From assembly GCA_903900155.1 (NCBI GenBank), contig CAIUMD010000047.1:1-64000 (forward strand): a DNA stretch of 64,000 nucleotides, written 5' to 3'. Position 1 is the first letter of the stretch, and each line of letters starts with the position of its first letter. The DNA is from an uncultured Caulobacterales bacterium (GTDB lineage Bacteria; Pseudomonadota; Alphaproteobacteria; Caulobacterales; Caulobacteraceae). The translations under genes were made by a program, and so were the position numbers. Below, one piece after another: positions 55,978 through 64,000 of this stretch. The notes below the pieces were generated by a model that worked only from the letters and a program-made list of their open reading frames with translations, did not search any database and had not been told where the DNA came from.

Positions 55978-57395
55978 GCGAGCACTTCCTTCCAACGCGC
56001 GATCTGGGCGCGGACCTGGGCGGGGGCGGTCCCGCCGTAGCTCATGCGGCTGGCCGCCGAGGCGGCCGGAGTCAGAACGGCGTAGACGTCCTGGGTGATC
56101 CGGGACTCGATCGCCTGGAACTGTTCCAAGGTAAGATCGGCCAGGTCGACGCCAAGACCCTCGGCCGCCTTCACGGCGGAGCCTGTCACGTGGTGAGCGT
56201 CGCGGAAAGGCATGTTCAGCGTCCGCACCAGCCAGTCGGCCAGATCCGTGGCGGTCGAGAAGCCGGCGCCGGCCGCCTTGGCCATGTTTTCGGTGTTCGG
56301 GGTCAGGTCGGCCACCATGCCGGCCATGGCCAGCAAGCTGAGTTCCAGGGCGTCGAAGGCCTCGAAGGTCGGGACCTTGTCCTCCTGCATGTCCTTGGAA
56401 TAGGCCAGCGGCAGGCCCTTCATGACCACGGTCAGGGTGGTCAGCGAACCGAGAATCCGGCCGACCTTGGCGCGGATCAGCTCGGCCGCGTCGGGGTTCT
56501 TCTTCTGCGGCATGATCGAGCTGCCGGTCGTGAAGGCGTCGGTCAGCTTGATGAAGCCGAACATCGGCGTCGTCCACAGCACGATCTCCTCGGCCAGGCG
56601 CGACAGGTGCGTGGCGGTGATCGAGGCGGCCGACAGGGCTTCCAGCGCGAAGTCGCGGGCCGAGACGCTGTCCAGCGAGTTGGCGGTCGGGCGGTCGAAG
56701 CCCAGCGCCGCCGCCGTCTGGTGGCGGTCGATCGGGAAGGGCGAGCCGGCCAGGGCCGCCGCGCCCAGCGGGCACTCGTTCATGCGGGCGCGGGCGTCGC
56801 GGAAGCGGCTGGCGTCGCGGCCGAACATCTCGACATAGGCCATCAGGTGGTGGCCGAAGGTCACCGGCTGGGCCGGCTGCAGGTGGGTGAAGCCCGGCAT
56901 CAGGGCGTCGGCATGGGCCTCGGCCTGGGCCAGAAGGGCCTTCTGGAGCGCTTCCAGCTGGGCGGCCGAGCGGTCGGCGGCGTCGCGGACCCACAGGCGG
57001 AAATCGACGGCCACCTGGTCGTTGCGCGAGCGGGCGGTGTGCAGGCGGCCGGCGGTCGCGCCGATCAGCTCGCGCAGCCGCGCCTCCACGTTCATGTGGA
57101 TGTCTTCGTACTCGTCGCGGAACGGGAAGGTCCCGGTGGCGATCTCGTCCTCGATCTTGGCCAGGCCGCCGAGGATTTCCTCGCCATCGCTGCTTGAAAT
57201 CACGCCCTGGTTCATCAACATCCGCGCGTGGGCGCGGGAGCCTGCCAGGTCTTGCGCCCACAGGCGCTTGTCGAAGCCGATGGAGACGTTGATCGCCTGC
57301 ATCAGTTCCGCCGGCTTGGCCGTGAATCGACCGCCCCACATGGCTTGACCCTGGCCCGTATTGGCCTTGGGCGTATCGGAGGCGTTGTCGGTCAT
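55974..57395 (-). CDS. argH: Argininosuccinate lyase
   Basis: [42 protein letters not shown]. Confidence 0.97.
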   Translation of the reverse strand: MTDNASDTPKANTGQGQAMWGGRFTAKPAELMQAINVSIGFDKRLWAQDLAGSRAHARMLMNQGVISSSDGEEILGGLAKIEDEIATGTFPFRDEYEDIHMNVEARLRELIGATAGRLHTARSRNDQVAVDFRLWVRDAADRSAAQLEALQKALLAQAEAHADALMPGFTHLQPAQPVTFGHHLMAYVEMFGRDASRFRDARARMNECPLGAAALAGSPFPIDRHQTAAALGFDRPTANSLDSVSARDFALEALSAASITATHLSRLAEEIVLWTTPMFGFIKLTDAFTTGSSIMPQKKNPDAAELIRAKVGRILGSLTTLTVVMKGLPLAYSKDMQEDKVPTFEAFDALELSLLAMAGMVADLTPNTENMAKAAGAGFSTATDLADWLVRTLNMPFRDAHHVTGSAVKAAEGLGVDLADLTLEQFQAIESRITQDVYAVLTPAASAASRMSYGGTAPAQVRAQIARWKEVLA

Positions 57396-58019
57396 ATGAG
57401 CGAAGTCCAATCGGAGGCGGCAGCCAAGAAGCGCAACCCTGTGAGGTTGGCGCTTGGGGGCGTCATCCTCGTCGGCGTGGCGGCGGTTCTATACGTCATC
57501 GCCAGTGCTTCGTTCAAACCCTCAGGGCCCGCCGATCTCACAGAATTCAAGAAAGGGACGCTGGTGAAGCTGGACGTGCCGACCGCGCCGCGCGCCGCGC
57601 CGACCACCGTCTTCACCAGCCTGGACGGCAAGCCGACCACCCTGGCCGACTTCAAGGGCCGCGTGGTGGTCATGAACCTGTGGGCCACCTGGTGCGCGCC
57701 GTGCAAGGCCGAGATGCCCACCCTGGCCAAGCTGCAGGCGGCCTACGCCACCCAGCCGGTCACCGTGCTGCCGATCAGCGTCGACCGCGACAGCGACCTG
57801 AACCTGATCAACGAAGAGATGGCCGCCAACCCGCCGCTGAAGACGTATCGCGATCCGGGCTACAAGCTGTCGTTCGCCATGGACCCGCGCGCGGCCGGTT
57901 ATCCGACCACGGTGATCTATGACCGCCAGGGCCGCGAGCGCGCCCGCATGTCGGGTCCCGCCGACTGGTCGGGTCCGGAAGCCCGCGGCATCGTCGAGAA
58001 GCTGCTCGCCGAGAAGTGA
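57396..58019 (+). CDS. TlpA-family thiol:disulfide oxidoreductase
   Basis: N-terminal [27 protein letters not shown]. Confidence 0.94.
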   Translation: MSEVQSEAAAKKRNPVRLALGGVILVGVAAVLYVIASASFKPSGPADLTEFKKGTLVKLDVPTAPRAAPTTVFTSLDGKPTTLADFKGRVVVMNLWATWCAPCKAEMPTLAKLQAAYATQPVTVLPISVDRDSDLNLINEEMAANPPLKTYRDPGYKLSFAMDPRAAGYPTTVIYDRQGRERARMSGPADWSGPEARGIVEKLLAEK

Positions 58020-58759
58020 TGGGCCGAGACATGATCGACCCGGCGCTCTTGGAACCCCTGGCCGACGACGCGTGGCCGGCGCGCGAGCGTGACCGGCTGG
58101 GCGGCTGGCGGCTGAACGCTTCGTCCGGCCGCTCGATGCGGATCAACGCCTGCTGGCCCCTGGGGGCGCCGGACCGGGACCCGGAGGCGGCGCTGGACGT
58201 GGCCGAGGCGTGGTTCGTCGCCAGGGGGCTGCCGCCACGGTTCAAGCTGACGGACGGCTTGGTCGCGCCGGCGGACCTGGCGCAGCGCCTGGCCGCGCGG
58301 GGCTATGCCGCCATCAAGGAGACGCTGGTCATGCTGGGCCCGACGGGCGGGGAGGGCGACCCGGCCCTGCGCGTCTCGGACGCGCCCGACGCGACCTTCG
58401 AGGCGGTGTTCACCGCCACGGCGGGCGATCCCGAGGATGGTCGCGAGCGGCTGGAGGCCCTGAGCCGCATTCCCGCGCCGGCGCGGTTCGCCCGGCTCGA
58501 CGTCGACGGCGCGCCGGCGGCGATCGGGGCGGCGGCTATCGACGGCGGCTTCGCGGGCGTCTTCGGCATGCGCACCACGCCGGACCATCGGCGCAAGGGC
58601 CTGGCCCGGCGTGTACTGCGCGGGCTCCTGGCCGAGGCGGGGGCGCTGGGCGCCGAGCGGGCCTGGCTGCAGGTCGAGGCCGACAATGCGTCGGCGATCG
58701 CGCTGTATGCCGATGAGGGGTTCGAGCCGGCTTATCGATATCGGTACTGGGCGCGCTGA
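58016..58759 (+). CDS. GNAT family N-acetyltransferase
   Basis: GVFGMRTTPDHRRKGLARRVLRGLLAEAGALGAERAWLQVEADNASAIALYADEGFEPAYRYRYW. Confidence 0.93.
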   Translation: MMGRDMIDPALLEPLADDAWPARERDRLGGWRLNASSGRSMRINACWPLGAPDRDPEAALDVAEAWFVARGLPPRFKLTDGLVAPADLAQRLAARGYAAIKETLVMLGPTGGEGDPALRVSDAPDATFEAVFTATAGDPEDGRERLEALSRIPAPARFARLDVDGAPAAIGAAAIDGGFAGVFGMRTTPDHRRKGLARRVLRGLLAEAGALGAERAWLQVEADNASAIALYADEGFEPAYRYRYWAR

Positions 58760-58796
58760 GCGGTCCGGCAACCCCCAAACCATTCCACCACACCGT

Positions 58797-58932
58797 CTTC
58801 CTGGGCCTTGTGCCCGGGATCCATCGCGCGGCTTGGCTGCGGCTCCGCAGGGAGAGCGCCGCCAGCGTTGGCGTGCGCGCTGCTGAAGCCCCGAGCGCTG
58901 AACCATGGGCCCTAGGCACAAGGCCTAGGGAG
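58797..58932. repeat. About 135-bp element with imperfect terminal inverted repeats
   Basis: cttcctgggccttgtgcccgggatccat ... atgggccctaggcacaaggcctagggag. Confidence 0.7.
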
Positions 58933-59052
58933 GCAATTTGGGGGATCCAACCAACTATTCCCGCGCCTTCAAAATATCTGCGTTATATAGACTAGTTTAC
59001 AAAACAAACTTGTTGATCCATGGTGCGGCGACCTTGAGAGGGGAGCCAACCC

Positions 59053-60270
59053 ATGCACGCGCCACTCAGCGCCACTGACCGTTCGACGGCGGCCCAGATC
59101 GGCGGCCGCAACGCCCCGATCGGCGCCTTGCGCGCCTTCATCACCCTGCTGGTGATCGCCCACCACACGGCGCTGGCCTACCACCCGTACGCGCCGCCGC
59201 CGAAGGCGTTCGACGCCCAGCCGATCCTGTGGACGGCGTTCCCGGTGGTGGATCCGCAGAAGTTCGGCGGATTCGGCCTCTTCACCCTGGTCAACGACAT
59301 GTTCTTCATGTCGCTGATGTTCTTCATCTCGGGACTCTTCGTCGCCGACGGCCTGCGGGCCAAGGGCGACGGCGGGTTCCTGAGAGGGAGGGTCCTGCGC
59401 CTGGGCGCCCCGTTCATCCTGGGCGTGGGACTGCTGGCGCCGCTGGCCTATTTTCCGGCATGGCTACAGGCGGGCGGGGCCAGTTCGCTCCCGGCCTTCG
59501 CGGACGCCTGGGTCCACCTGCCGTTCTGGCCCAGCGGCCCGGCCTGGTTCCTGTGGGTGCTGCTGGCCTTCGGCGCGATCGTGACGGCGATGCATCTGGT
59601 CGCGCCCGGCGTCATCGACGCCCTGGGCGGCCTGGCCAAGGGCGCCGAGCGCAAGCCGGCGCGGTTCTTCTGGGGCCTGGTCGCGCTGAGCGCTCTGTTC
59701 TACCTGCCGCTGGCCATGACCACGCCGTTCGGCCACTGGAGCCTGTGGGGGCCGTTCCTGTTCCAGACCGCCCGCATCGGCCACTACTTCGTCTACTACC
59801 TGGCCGGCGTCGCCGTTGGCGCGGCCGGCGTCGGCTACGGACTGACCGATCCGGAAGGCAAGCTCGCCAAGCGTTGGCAGCTCTGGCATCTGGCCCCGAT
59901 CCTGCCGATCGTCGGCGGCGTGGGGACCATGATCGTGGCCTTCTCGCCGAACCCGCCGCCCCGAGCTGTCCTGGACGTCGTGGGCGGGGTCAGCTTCTGC
60001 CTGGCCTGCGCGACCCTGTCCTTCGCGGCCCTGGCCACGTTCCTGCGCTTTGTCCGCAAGACCGGCCCGGTGGGCGCGAGCCTGCAGGCCAACGCCTACG
60101 GCATGTATCTGGTCCACTACGTCTTCACCTCGTGGTTGGCCTTCCTGCTGCTGCCGCAGAGCTGGGGCGGCCTGGCCAAGGGCTGCGTGGTCTTCGTGGG
60201 CGCGGTGGTCCTCAGCTGGCTGACGACCATGGTCCTGCGCCGCGCGCCGCTGTTGGGACGAATCCTGTGA
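59053..60270 (+). CDS. Acyltransferase 3 family membrane protein
   Basis: LRAFITLLVIAHHTALAYH; MFFISGLFVADGLRAKG; multi-pass TM. Confidence 0.9.
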   Translation: MHAPLSATDRSTAAQIGGRNAPIGALRAFITLLVIAHHTALAYHPYAPPPKAFDAQPILWTAFPVVDPQKFGGFGLFTLVNDMFFMSLMFFISGLFVADGLRAKGDGGFLRGRVLRLGAPFILGVGLLAPLAYFPAWLQAGGASSLPAFADAWVHLPFWPSGPAWFLWVLLAFGAIVTAMHLVAPGVIDALGGLAKGAERKPARFFWGLVALSALFYLPLAMTTPFGHWSLWGPFLFQTARIGHYFVYYLAGVAVGAAGVGYGLTDPEGKLAKRWQLWHLAPILPIVGGVGTMIVAFSPNPPPRAVLDVVGGVSFCLACATLSFAALATFLRFVRKTGPVGASLQANAYGMYLVHYVFTSWLAFLLLPQSWGGLAKGCVVFVGAVVLSWLTTMVLRRAPLLGRIL

Positions 60271-60305
60271 ACGGTCATGATGCGGCGCTGAAGGGGGCAA
60301 GGCCC

Positions 60306-60941
60306 ATGAACGACAAGCTGAAGACGGCCCAGGACGACCTGGCCTTCCTGCGCGGCCTGGCCGAAGGCGGCAACGAGCGCGGCGGGCTGGGCGTGGCCGG
60401 CGGCGCGCTCTACGGCTCGGCCGGCGTGCTCTACGGCGTCCAGACCCTGAGCTATTTCCTCCAGGAGCGGGGGCTTCTGGCGATGGGGGCGACCGGGAAC
60501 ATCGTGATGGCCTGGGCGCCGACGGTGATCTTCCTGGTCCTGATGACCATCGTCATCATCGTCGATCGCAAGAACCCCCAGCGCGGCGTCACCAACCGCG
60601 CCGTCAATGCGGCCTTTTCGGGCACGGGCATCGCCAACCTGGCGCTGGTCCTGGTCTTCGCCTCGGCCGCCATGCGCAATCACGACTTCCGCTACTGGCT
60701 GTTCCATCCGGCGGTGGTGTTCATCCTGCAGGGCGCGGTGTGGTACGTGGTCTTCGTGCTGCGCAAGCGGGCCTGGATGGCGCTGATCTCGATCGGCTGG
60801 CTGGTGTCGGGCGTGGCCATGGGGATGCTGATCCACCGCGCCGACCTCTACCTGGCGATCTCGACGTTCGGCCTCTTCGCGCTGATGGGAGGCCCCGGCT
60901 TCTTCATGATGCGCCAGGCCATGCTGCAGCGCGCCGCCTGA
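60306..60941 (+). CDS. Hypothetical membrane protein
   Basis: MNDKLKTAQDDLAFLRGLAEGG...; six hydrophobic segments. Confidence 0.8.
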   Translation: MNDKLKTAQDDLAFLRGLAEGGNERGGLGVAGGALYGSAGVLYGVQTLSYFLQERGLLAMGATGNIVMAWAPTVIFLVLMTIVIIVDRKNPQRGVTNRAVNAAFSGTGIANLALVLVFASAAMRNHDFRYWLFHPAVVFILQGAVWYVVFVLRKRAWMALISIGWLVSGVAMGMLIHRADLYLAISTFGLFALMGGPGFFMMRQAMLQRAA

Positions 60942-60948
60942 GGCGATC

Positions 60949-61263
60949 GTGGCGCCCAAGTTCGACATCAGCGGGCTGGACGACGTCATCCATGGCCGGG
61001 TGCGGCTGGGCATCGTCGCCTATCTGGCCAGCGCCGAGGTGGCCGACTTCACCGAGCTGAAGACCCTGCTGGAGGTCACGCAAGGCAATCTGTCGATCCA
61101 CCTGCGCAAGCTGGAAGAGGCCGAGTACGTCTCGATCGACAAGAGCTTCGTGGGCCGCAAGCCCCTGACGCGCGTGCGCCTGACCGAGACGGGCCGGGCG
61201 GCCTTCGCCAGCTATCTGAAGGCGATGAGCCAACTGGTCGAGCAGGCGGGGGGCGGGGGCTAG
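60949..61263 (+). CDS. Winged-helix transcriptional regulator
   Basis: LDDVIHGRVRLGIVAYLASAEVADFTELKTLLEVTQGNLSIHLRKLEEAEYVSIDKSFVGRKPLTRVRLTETG. Confidence 0.92.
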   Translation: MAPKFDISGLDDVIHGRVRLGIVAYLASAEVADFTELKTLLEVTQGNLSIHLRKLEEAEYVSIDKSFVGRKPLTRVRLTETGRAAFASYLKAMSQLVEQAGGGG

Positions 61264-62099
61264 AACCCCAGTTCCGCCCGCAGCTCTGCGGGCGTCGTTC
61301 CAGCCGCCCGCAATTCCCGCAGCGTTTGAGCCTTGTCGCGCTTGGCGTACCGTTTGCCGTCCGGACCGACCAGCAGGCCATGATGGCGATAGGTCGGCGT
61401 CGGATAGCCGAGCAGGGCCTGCAGCAGGCGCTGGATGTGGGCGGCTTCGAACAGGTCGACGCCGCGGATCACGTGGCTGACGCCTTGCAGCGCGTCGTCA
61501 TGGACCACGGCCAGGTGGTAGGCGACGCCGACGTCCTTGCGGGCCAGGACGATGTCGCCGGCGGTCTCGGGGCGGGCCTGGATGACGCCGGTTTCGCCGT
61601 CGGGTCCCGCGCCCTGCTCAACGAAGGTCAGGCCCTCGAACCCGCCCAGGACCCGCCGCGCCGCCGCCAGCGACAACCGCCAGGCGAAAGCCTCGCCGCG
61701 GTCCAGGCGCCGGGCTTCCTCGTCGACGGGGAGGGGCGAGCCCACATACGGAACGGCCGGCTCATGCGGGGCGCGGCCGATGTCGATCTCCTTGCGGGTC
61801 TTGAAGCAGCGATAGACCAGGCCGCGCTCGCGCAGCGTCTCGATGGCCGCGTGGAAGTCGGCCAGGTGCTCGGACTGTCGGCGAACAGGCGTCTCCCACT
61901 CCAGCCCCAGCCAGGCCAGGTCCTCGAAGATCGCCGCGTCGTATTCCGGCCGGCAGCGGGTGGCGTCGATGTCCTCGATGCGTAGCAGGAAGCGGCCGCC
62001 GGCCTCGCGCGCGGCCCGATAGGCCGTGAGCGCGGAAAAAGCATGGCCGCGATGCAGGTAGCCCGTCGGCGACGGGGCGAACCGGGTGACGAGGCTCAC
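61260..62099 (-). CDS. gluQRS: Glutamyl-Q tRNA(Asp) synthetase
   Basis: TRFAPSPTGYLHRGHAFSALTAYRAA; RIEDIDATRCRPEY; KRYAKRDKA. Confidence 0.95.
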   Translation of the reverse strand: MSLVTRFAPSPTGYLHRGHAFSALTAYRAAREAGGRFLLRIEDIDATRCRPEYDAAIFEDLAWLGLEWETPVRRQSEHLADFHAAIETLRERGLVYRCFKTRKEIDIGRAPHEPAVPYVGSPLPVDEEARRLDRGEAFAWRLSLAAARRVLGGFEGLTFVEQGAGPDGETGVIQARPETAGDIVLARKDVGVAYHLAVVHDDALQGVSHVIRGVDLFEAAHIQRLLQALLGYPTPTYRHHGLLVGPDGKRYAKRDKAQTLRELRAAGTTPAELRAELGF

Positions 62100-62100
62100 A

Positions 62101-62727
62101 TCAGTCCTGAGTGGCGGTGAACTTGGCGAACATGCCCAGGTGCTCGAACACCGCGCGCAGGAAGGCTTCCTCGCCGCCCAGTTGGGCCTTCAGCGGCGCG
62201 AACTGCTTGAAGCCGATCATCTCGGCCAGGCCGTGGCCGGCGCACCAGGCGGCGATGGTCGCCAGCTCCAGGTCGATCTCGCTGACGCCGCCGCCGGCAT
62301 TTTCGTCGATCGTATTGCGCACCTGACAATAGGCGCCGTCGTCCTTCAGTTGGTCGGGCAGAGCGTCCTTGTCGCGGGAGCGATCGTACATCACCCGATA
62401 CAGGGCCGGGTTGTCGCGGGCGAAGCAGACATAGGCCACGCCCAGATTGGTCATCCGCGCGCGGGAGTCCTGGGTCGAGGCGCGGGCGGTCGACAGGGCC
62501 AGGTCCAGCTCGTGCCAGCCTTCGTGGGCGACGGCTTCCAGCAGTTCGGCCTTGTCCTTGAAGTGGTGATAGGGCGCGGCGGGGCTGACCCCGGCCTCAC
62601 GCGCCACGGCCCGCAAGGACAGGGCGGCGGGGCCGTCCGTCTCCAGGATCTTGCGGGCGGCGTCGACCAGGGCGCGGCTCAGGTCGCCATGGTGATACGG
62701 GCGGGATTCGGCGGTCGCGGTGCTCAT
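62101..62727 (-). CDS. TetR/AcrR family regulator
   Basis: LSRALVDAARKILETDGPAALSLRAVAREAGVSPAAPYHHFKDKAELLEAVA. Confidence 0.95.
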   Translation of the reverse strand: MSTATAESRPYHHGDLSRALVDAARKILETDGPAALSLRAVAREAGVSPAAPYHHFKDKAELLEAVAHEGWHELDLALSTARASTQDSRARMTNLGVAYVCFARDNPALYRVMYDRSRDKDALPDQLKDDGAYCQVRNTIDENAGGGVSEIDLELATIAAWCAGHGLAEMIGFKQFAPLKAQLGGEEAFLRAVFEHLGMFAKFTATQD

Positions 62728-62795
62728 CGGCCCTCACTGTAACCCCACCTTTCTAAAATTTCATCCAAACGCTGTAAAGATCATCTTGACGTCGT

Positions 62796-62814
62796 TTAGA
62801 TATGCGCTATCTAA
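62796..62814. promoter_or_regulatory. Palindrome TTAGATA-TGCGC-TATCTAA, candidate TetR operator
   Basis: 7-bp perfect arms lying between TTGACG (62786-62791) and TATCTA (62808-62813), a 16-bp-spaced -35/-10-like pair. Confidence 0.65.
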
Positions 62815-62881
62815 GCATCGTCCAGATTGGCTCGGCCAATCGCCCGCTGGGGGCGAGGACAACAAGAGAGGGACTATCGTC

Positions 62882-62992
62882 ATGCAACGCACGCTCAACG
62901 CCTTTGAAGCCGCTTTCGACCGTCTGGCCGCCGGCTACTTCCTCGTGATCGCCCTGGGCGTCGCCGCCGCCGTCGTCGGCGTGGCCATCTAA
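62882..62992 (+). CDS. 36-aa single-pass membrane microprotein
   Basis: SD gagaggga + ATG; MQRTLNAFEAAFDRLAAGYFLVIALGVAAAVVGVAI. Confidence 0.7.
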   Translation: MQRTLNAFEAAFDRLAAGYFLVIALGVAAAVVGVAI

Positions 62993-63178
62993 GGTTCGAT
63001 TGCTCGCGAACGGCGGGGCGTCCCTGATCCCCCTATTCTTGGGGAGGGGAACCCCGCCGCCGCGTTCGGCTTGAACCGTTCCGGAGACGGAGCTAACCAA
63101 GCCAGGACGCGTTAGGCCTTAGACGCCGCAACACCGTCGTGCGTCCCAGGCTTTCTCCATGATCCAAGACTTCTTCCG

Positions 63179-63661
63179 ATGAGCGTCGCCTTCACCAAAG
63201 AGGGCGACAGCGAGGCCTTCGCGGCGGACCTGCCCGATCGCCCGATCTCGACCCATCCCAACCTGGTGACGCCCGAAGGGCTCGAGCAGATCGAGTCTGA
63301 GTTGGCCGCCGCGCGCGCCGCCTACTCGACAGCCCAGAGCGTTGGCGGGGCCGCCGACGGCGACCGCACCGCCATGGCCCGCGCCACCCGCGACCTGCGC
63401 TACTGGTCCTCGCGCCGCGCCACCGCCCAGCTGATGGAGCGCGACCCGGCCAAGACCGTCGTGCAGTTCGGCGACCGGGTGACCTTCGAGCGCGAGGACG
63501 GCCGCGTGCAGACCTTCCGCATCGTCGGCGAGGACGAGGCCGATCCGACCCAGGGCTCGGTGTCCTACGTGGCGCCGATCGCCCGCGCTCTTCTTGGCAA
63601 GGCTGTCGGCGACGTGTCGCCGGCCCCAGGCGGCGAGATCGAGATCACCTCCATCGAATAG
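63179..63661 (+). CDS. GreA/GreB-family elongation factor
   Basis: LVTPEGLEQIESELAAARAAY...VVQFGDRVTFEREDGRVQTFRIVGEDEADPTQGSVSYVAPIARALLGKAVGD. Confidence 0.93.
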   Translation: MSVAFTKEGDSEAFAADLPDRPISTHPNLVTPEGLEQIESELAAARAAYSTAQSVGGAADGDRTAMARATRDLRYWSSRRATAQLMERDPAKTVVQFGDRVTFEREDGRVQTFRIVGEDEADPTQGSVSYVAPIARALLGKAVGDVSPAPGGEIEITSIE

Positions 63662-63713
63662 TTCAGCAAGTTCCGGATTGTCAGCGGCCGCGGGGCAGGG
63701 TCCCTTGCCGTCG

Positions 63714-64000
63714 ATGTTCGTTCCGCCGACCGCCGCCGCCCTTCTGGAAGCCCGCAAGCATCTCGCCGCCGTCGACCCGGCCCTGGCGGCGATGGAGGCC
63801 GTGACCCCGGCGTTCGAATGGCGTGTCGGCCTGGGCGGCTTTCCGGGCCTCCTGAAGATGGTCGTGCAGCAGCAGGTCAGCCTGGCCTCGGCCGCCGCCA
63901 TCTGGGCGCGGGTCGAGGCGGGGTTGCCGCAGATGACGCCCGAGGCCGTGATGGCCCACGAGGACTCCTATCTGCTGACCCTGGGCCTTTCGCGTCCCAA
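63714..64000 (+). CDS. DNA-3-methyladenine glycosylase-like (partial, runs off the window)
   Basis: Open frame from ATG 63714: MFVPPTAAALLEARKHLAAVDPALAAMEAVTPAFEWRVGLGGFPGLLKMVVQQQVSLASAAAIWARV... Confidence 0.8.
   Translation, partial: MFVPPTAAALLEARKHLAAVDPALAAMEAVTPAFEWRVGLGGFPGLLKMVVQQQVSLASAAAIWARVEAGLPQMTPEAVMAHEDSYLLTLGLSRP

Noticed and set aside
1-64000. Whole-window prophage, ICE, CRISPR-Cas or biosynthetic cluster
   Set aside because: No integrase, phage structural, conjugation, Cas or NRPS/PKS genes were seen; only small accessory insertions

Overview
The window is a GC-rich alphaproteobacterial chromosome segment, most likely Caulobacter or a close relative (GcrA, DUF2093, CcrM-type GANTC sites, ParST- and HigBA-type modules). 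Most of it is densely packed housekeeping sequence: upp, kdsD and phosphomannomutase, gpmA, hisN, xseA, gcrA, argD-argF-hslO, apaG-metZ-dcd, tyrC-hisC-chorismate mutase, ftsEX, lysA-lptM-argH, gluQRS and a GreA/GreB factor. There is one tRNA-Gly(CCC). The accessory or unusual parts are: a truncated IS5-like transposase at the left edge; a RES/Xre toxin-antitoxin (TA) pair beside upp; a HigBA-like TA cassette bracketed by 25-bp direct repeats exactly 800 bp apart at the 3' end of hisN; a candidate ROSE RNA thermometer upstream of hsp20; a 2.3-kb accessory block between hslO and apaG with two uncharacterised proteins and an Xre repressor that has a perfect inverted repeat over its start codon; a truncated exbD-like gene followed by a hairpin-rich segment; several dispersed-type palindromic repeats; and a TetR gene divergent from a 36-aa transmembrane microprotein, with a palindrome over the candidate promoter. 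Functional calls are from reading the translated sequences only. No database search was run.
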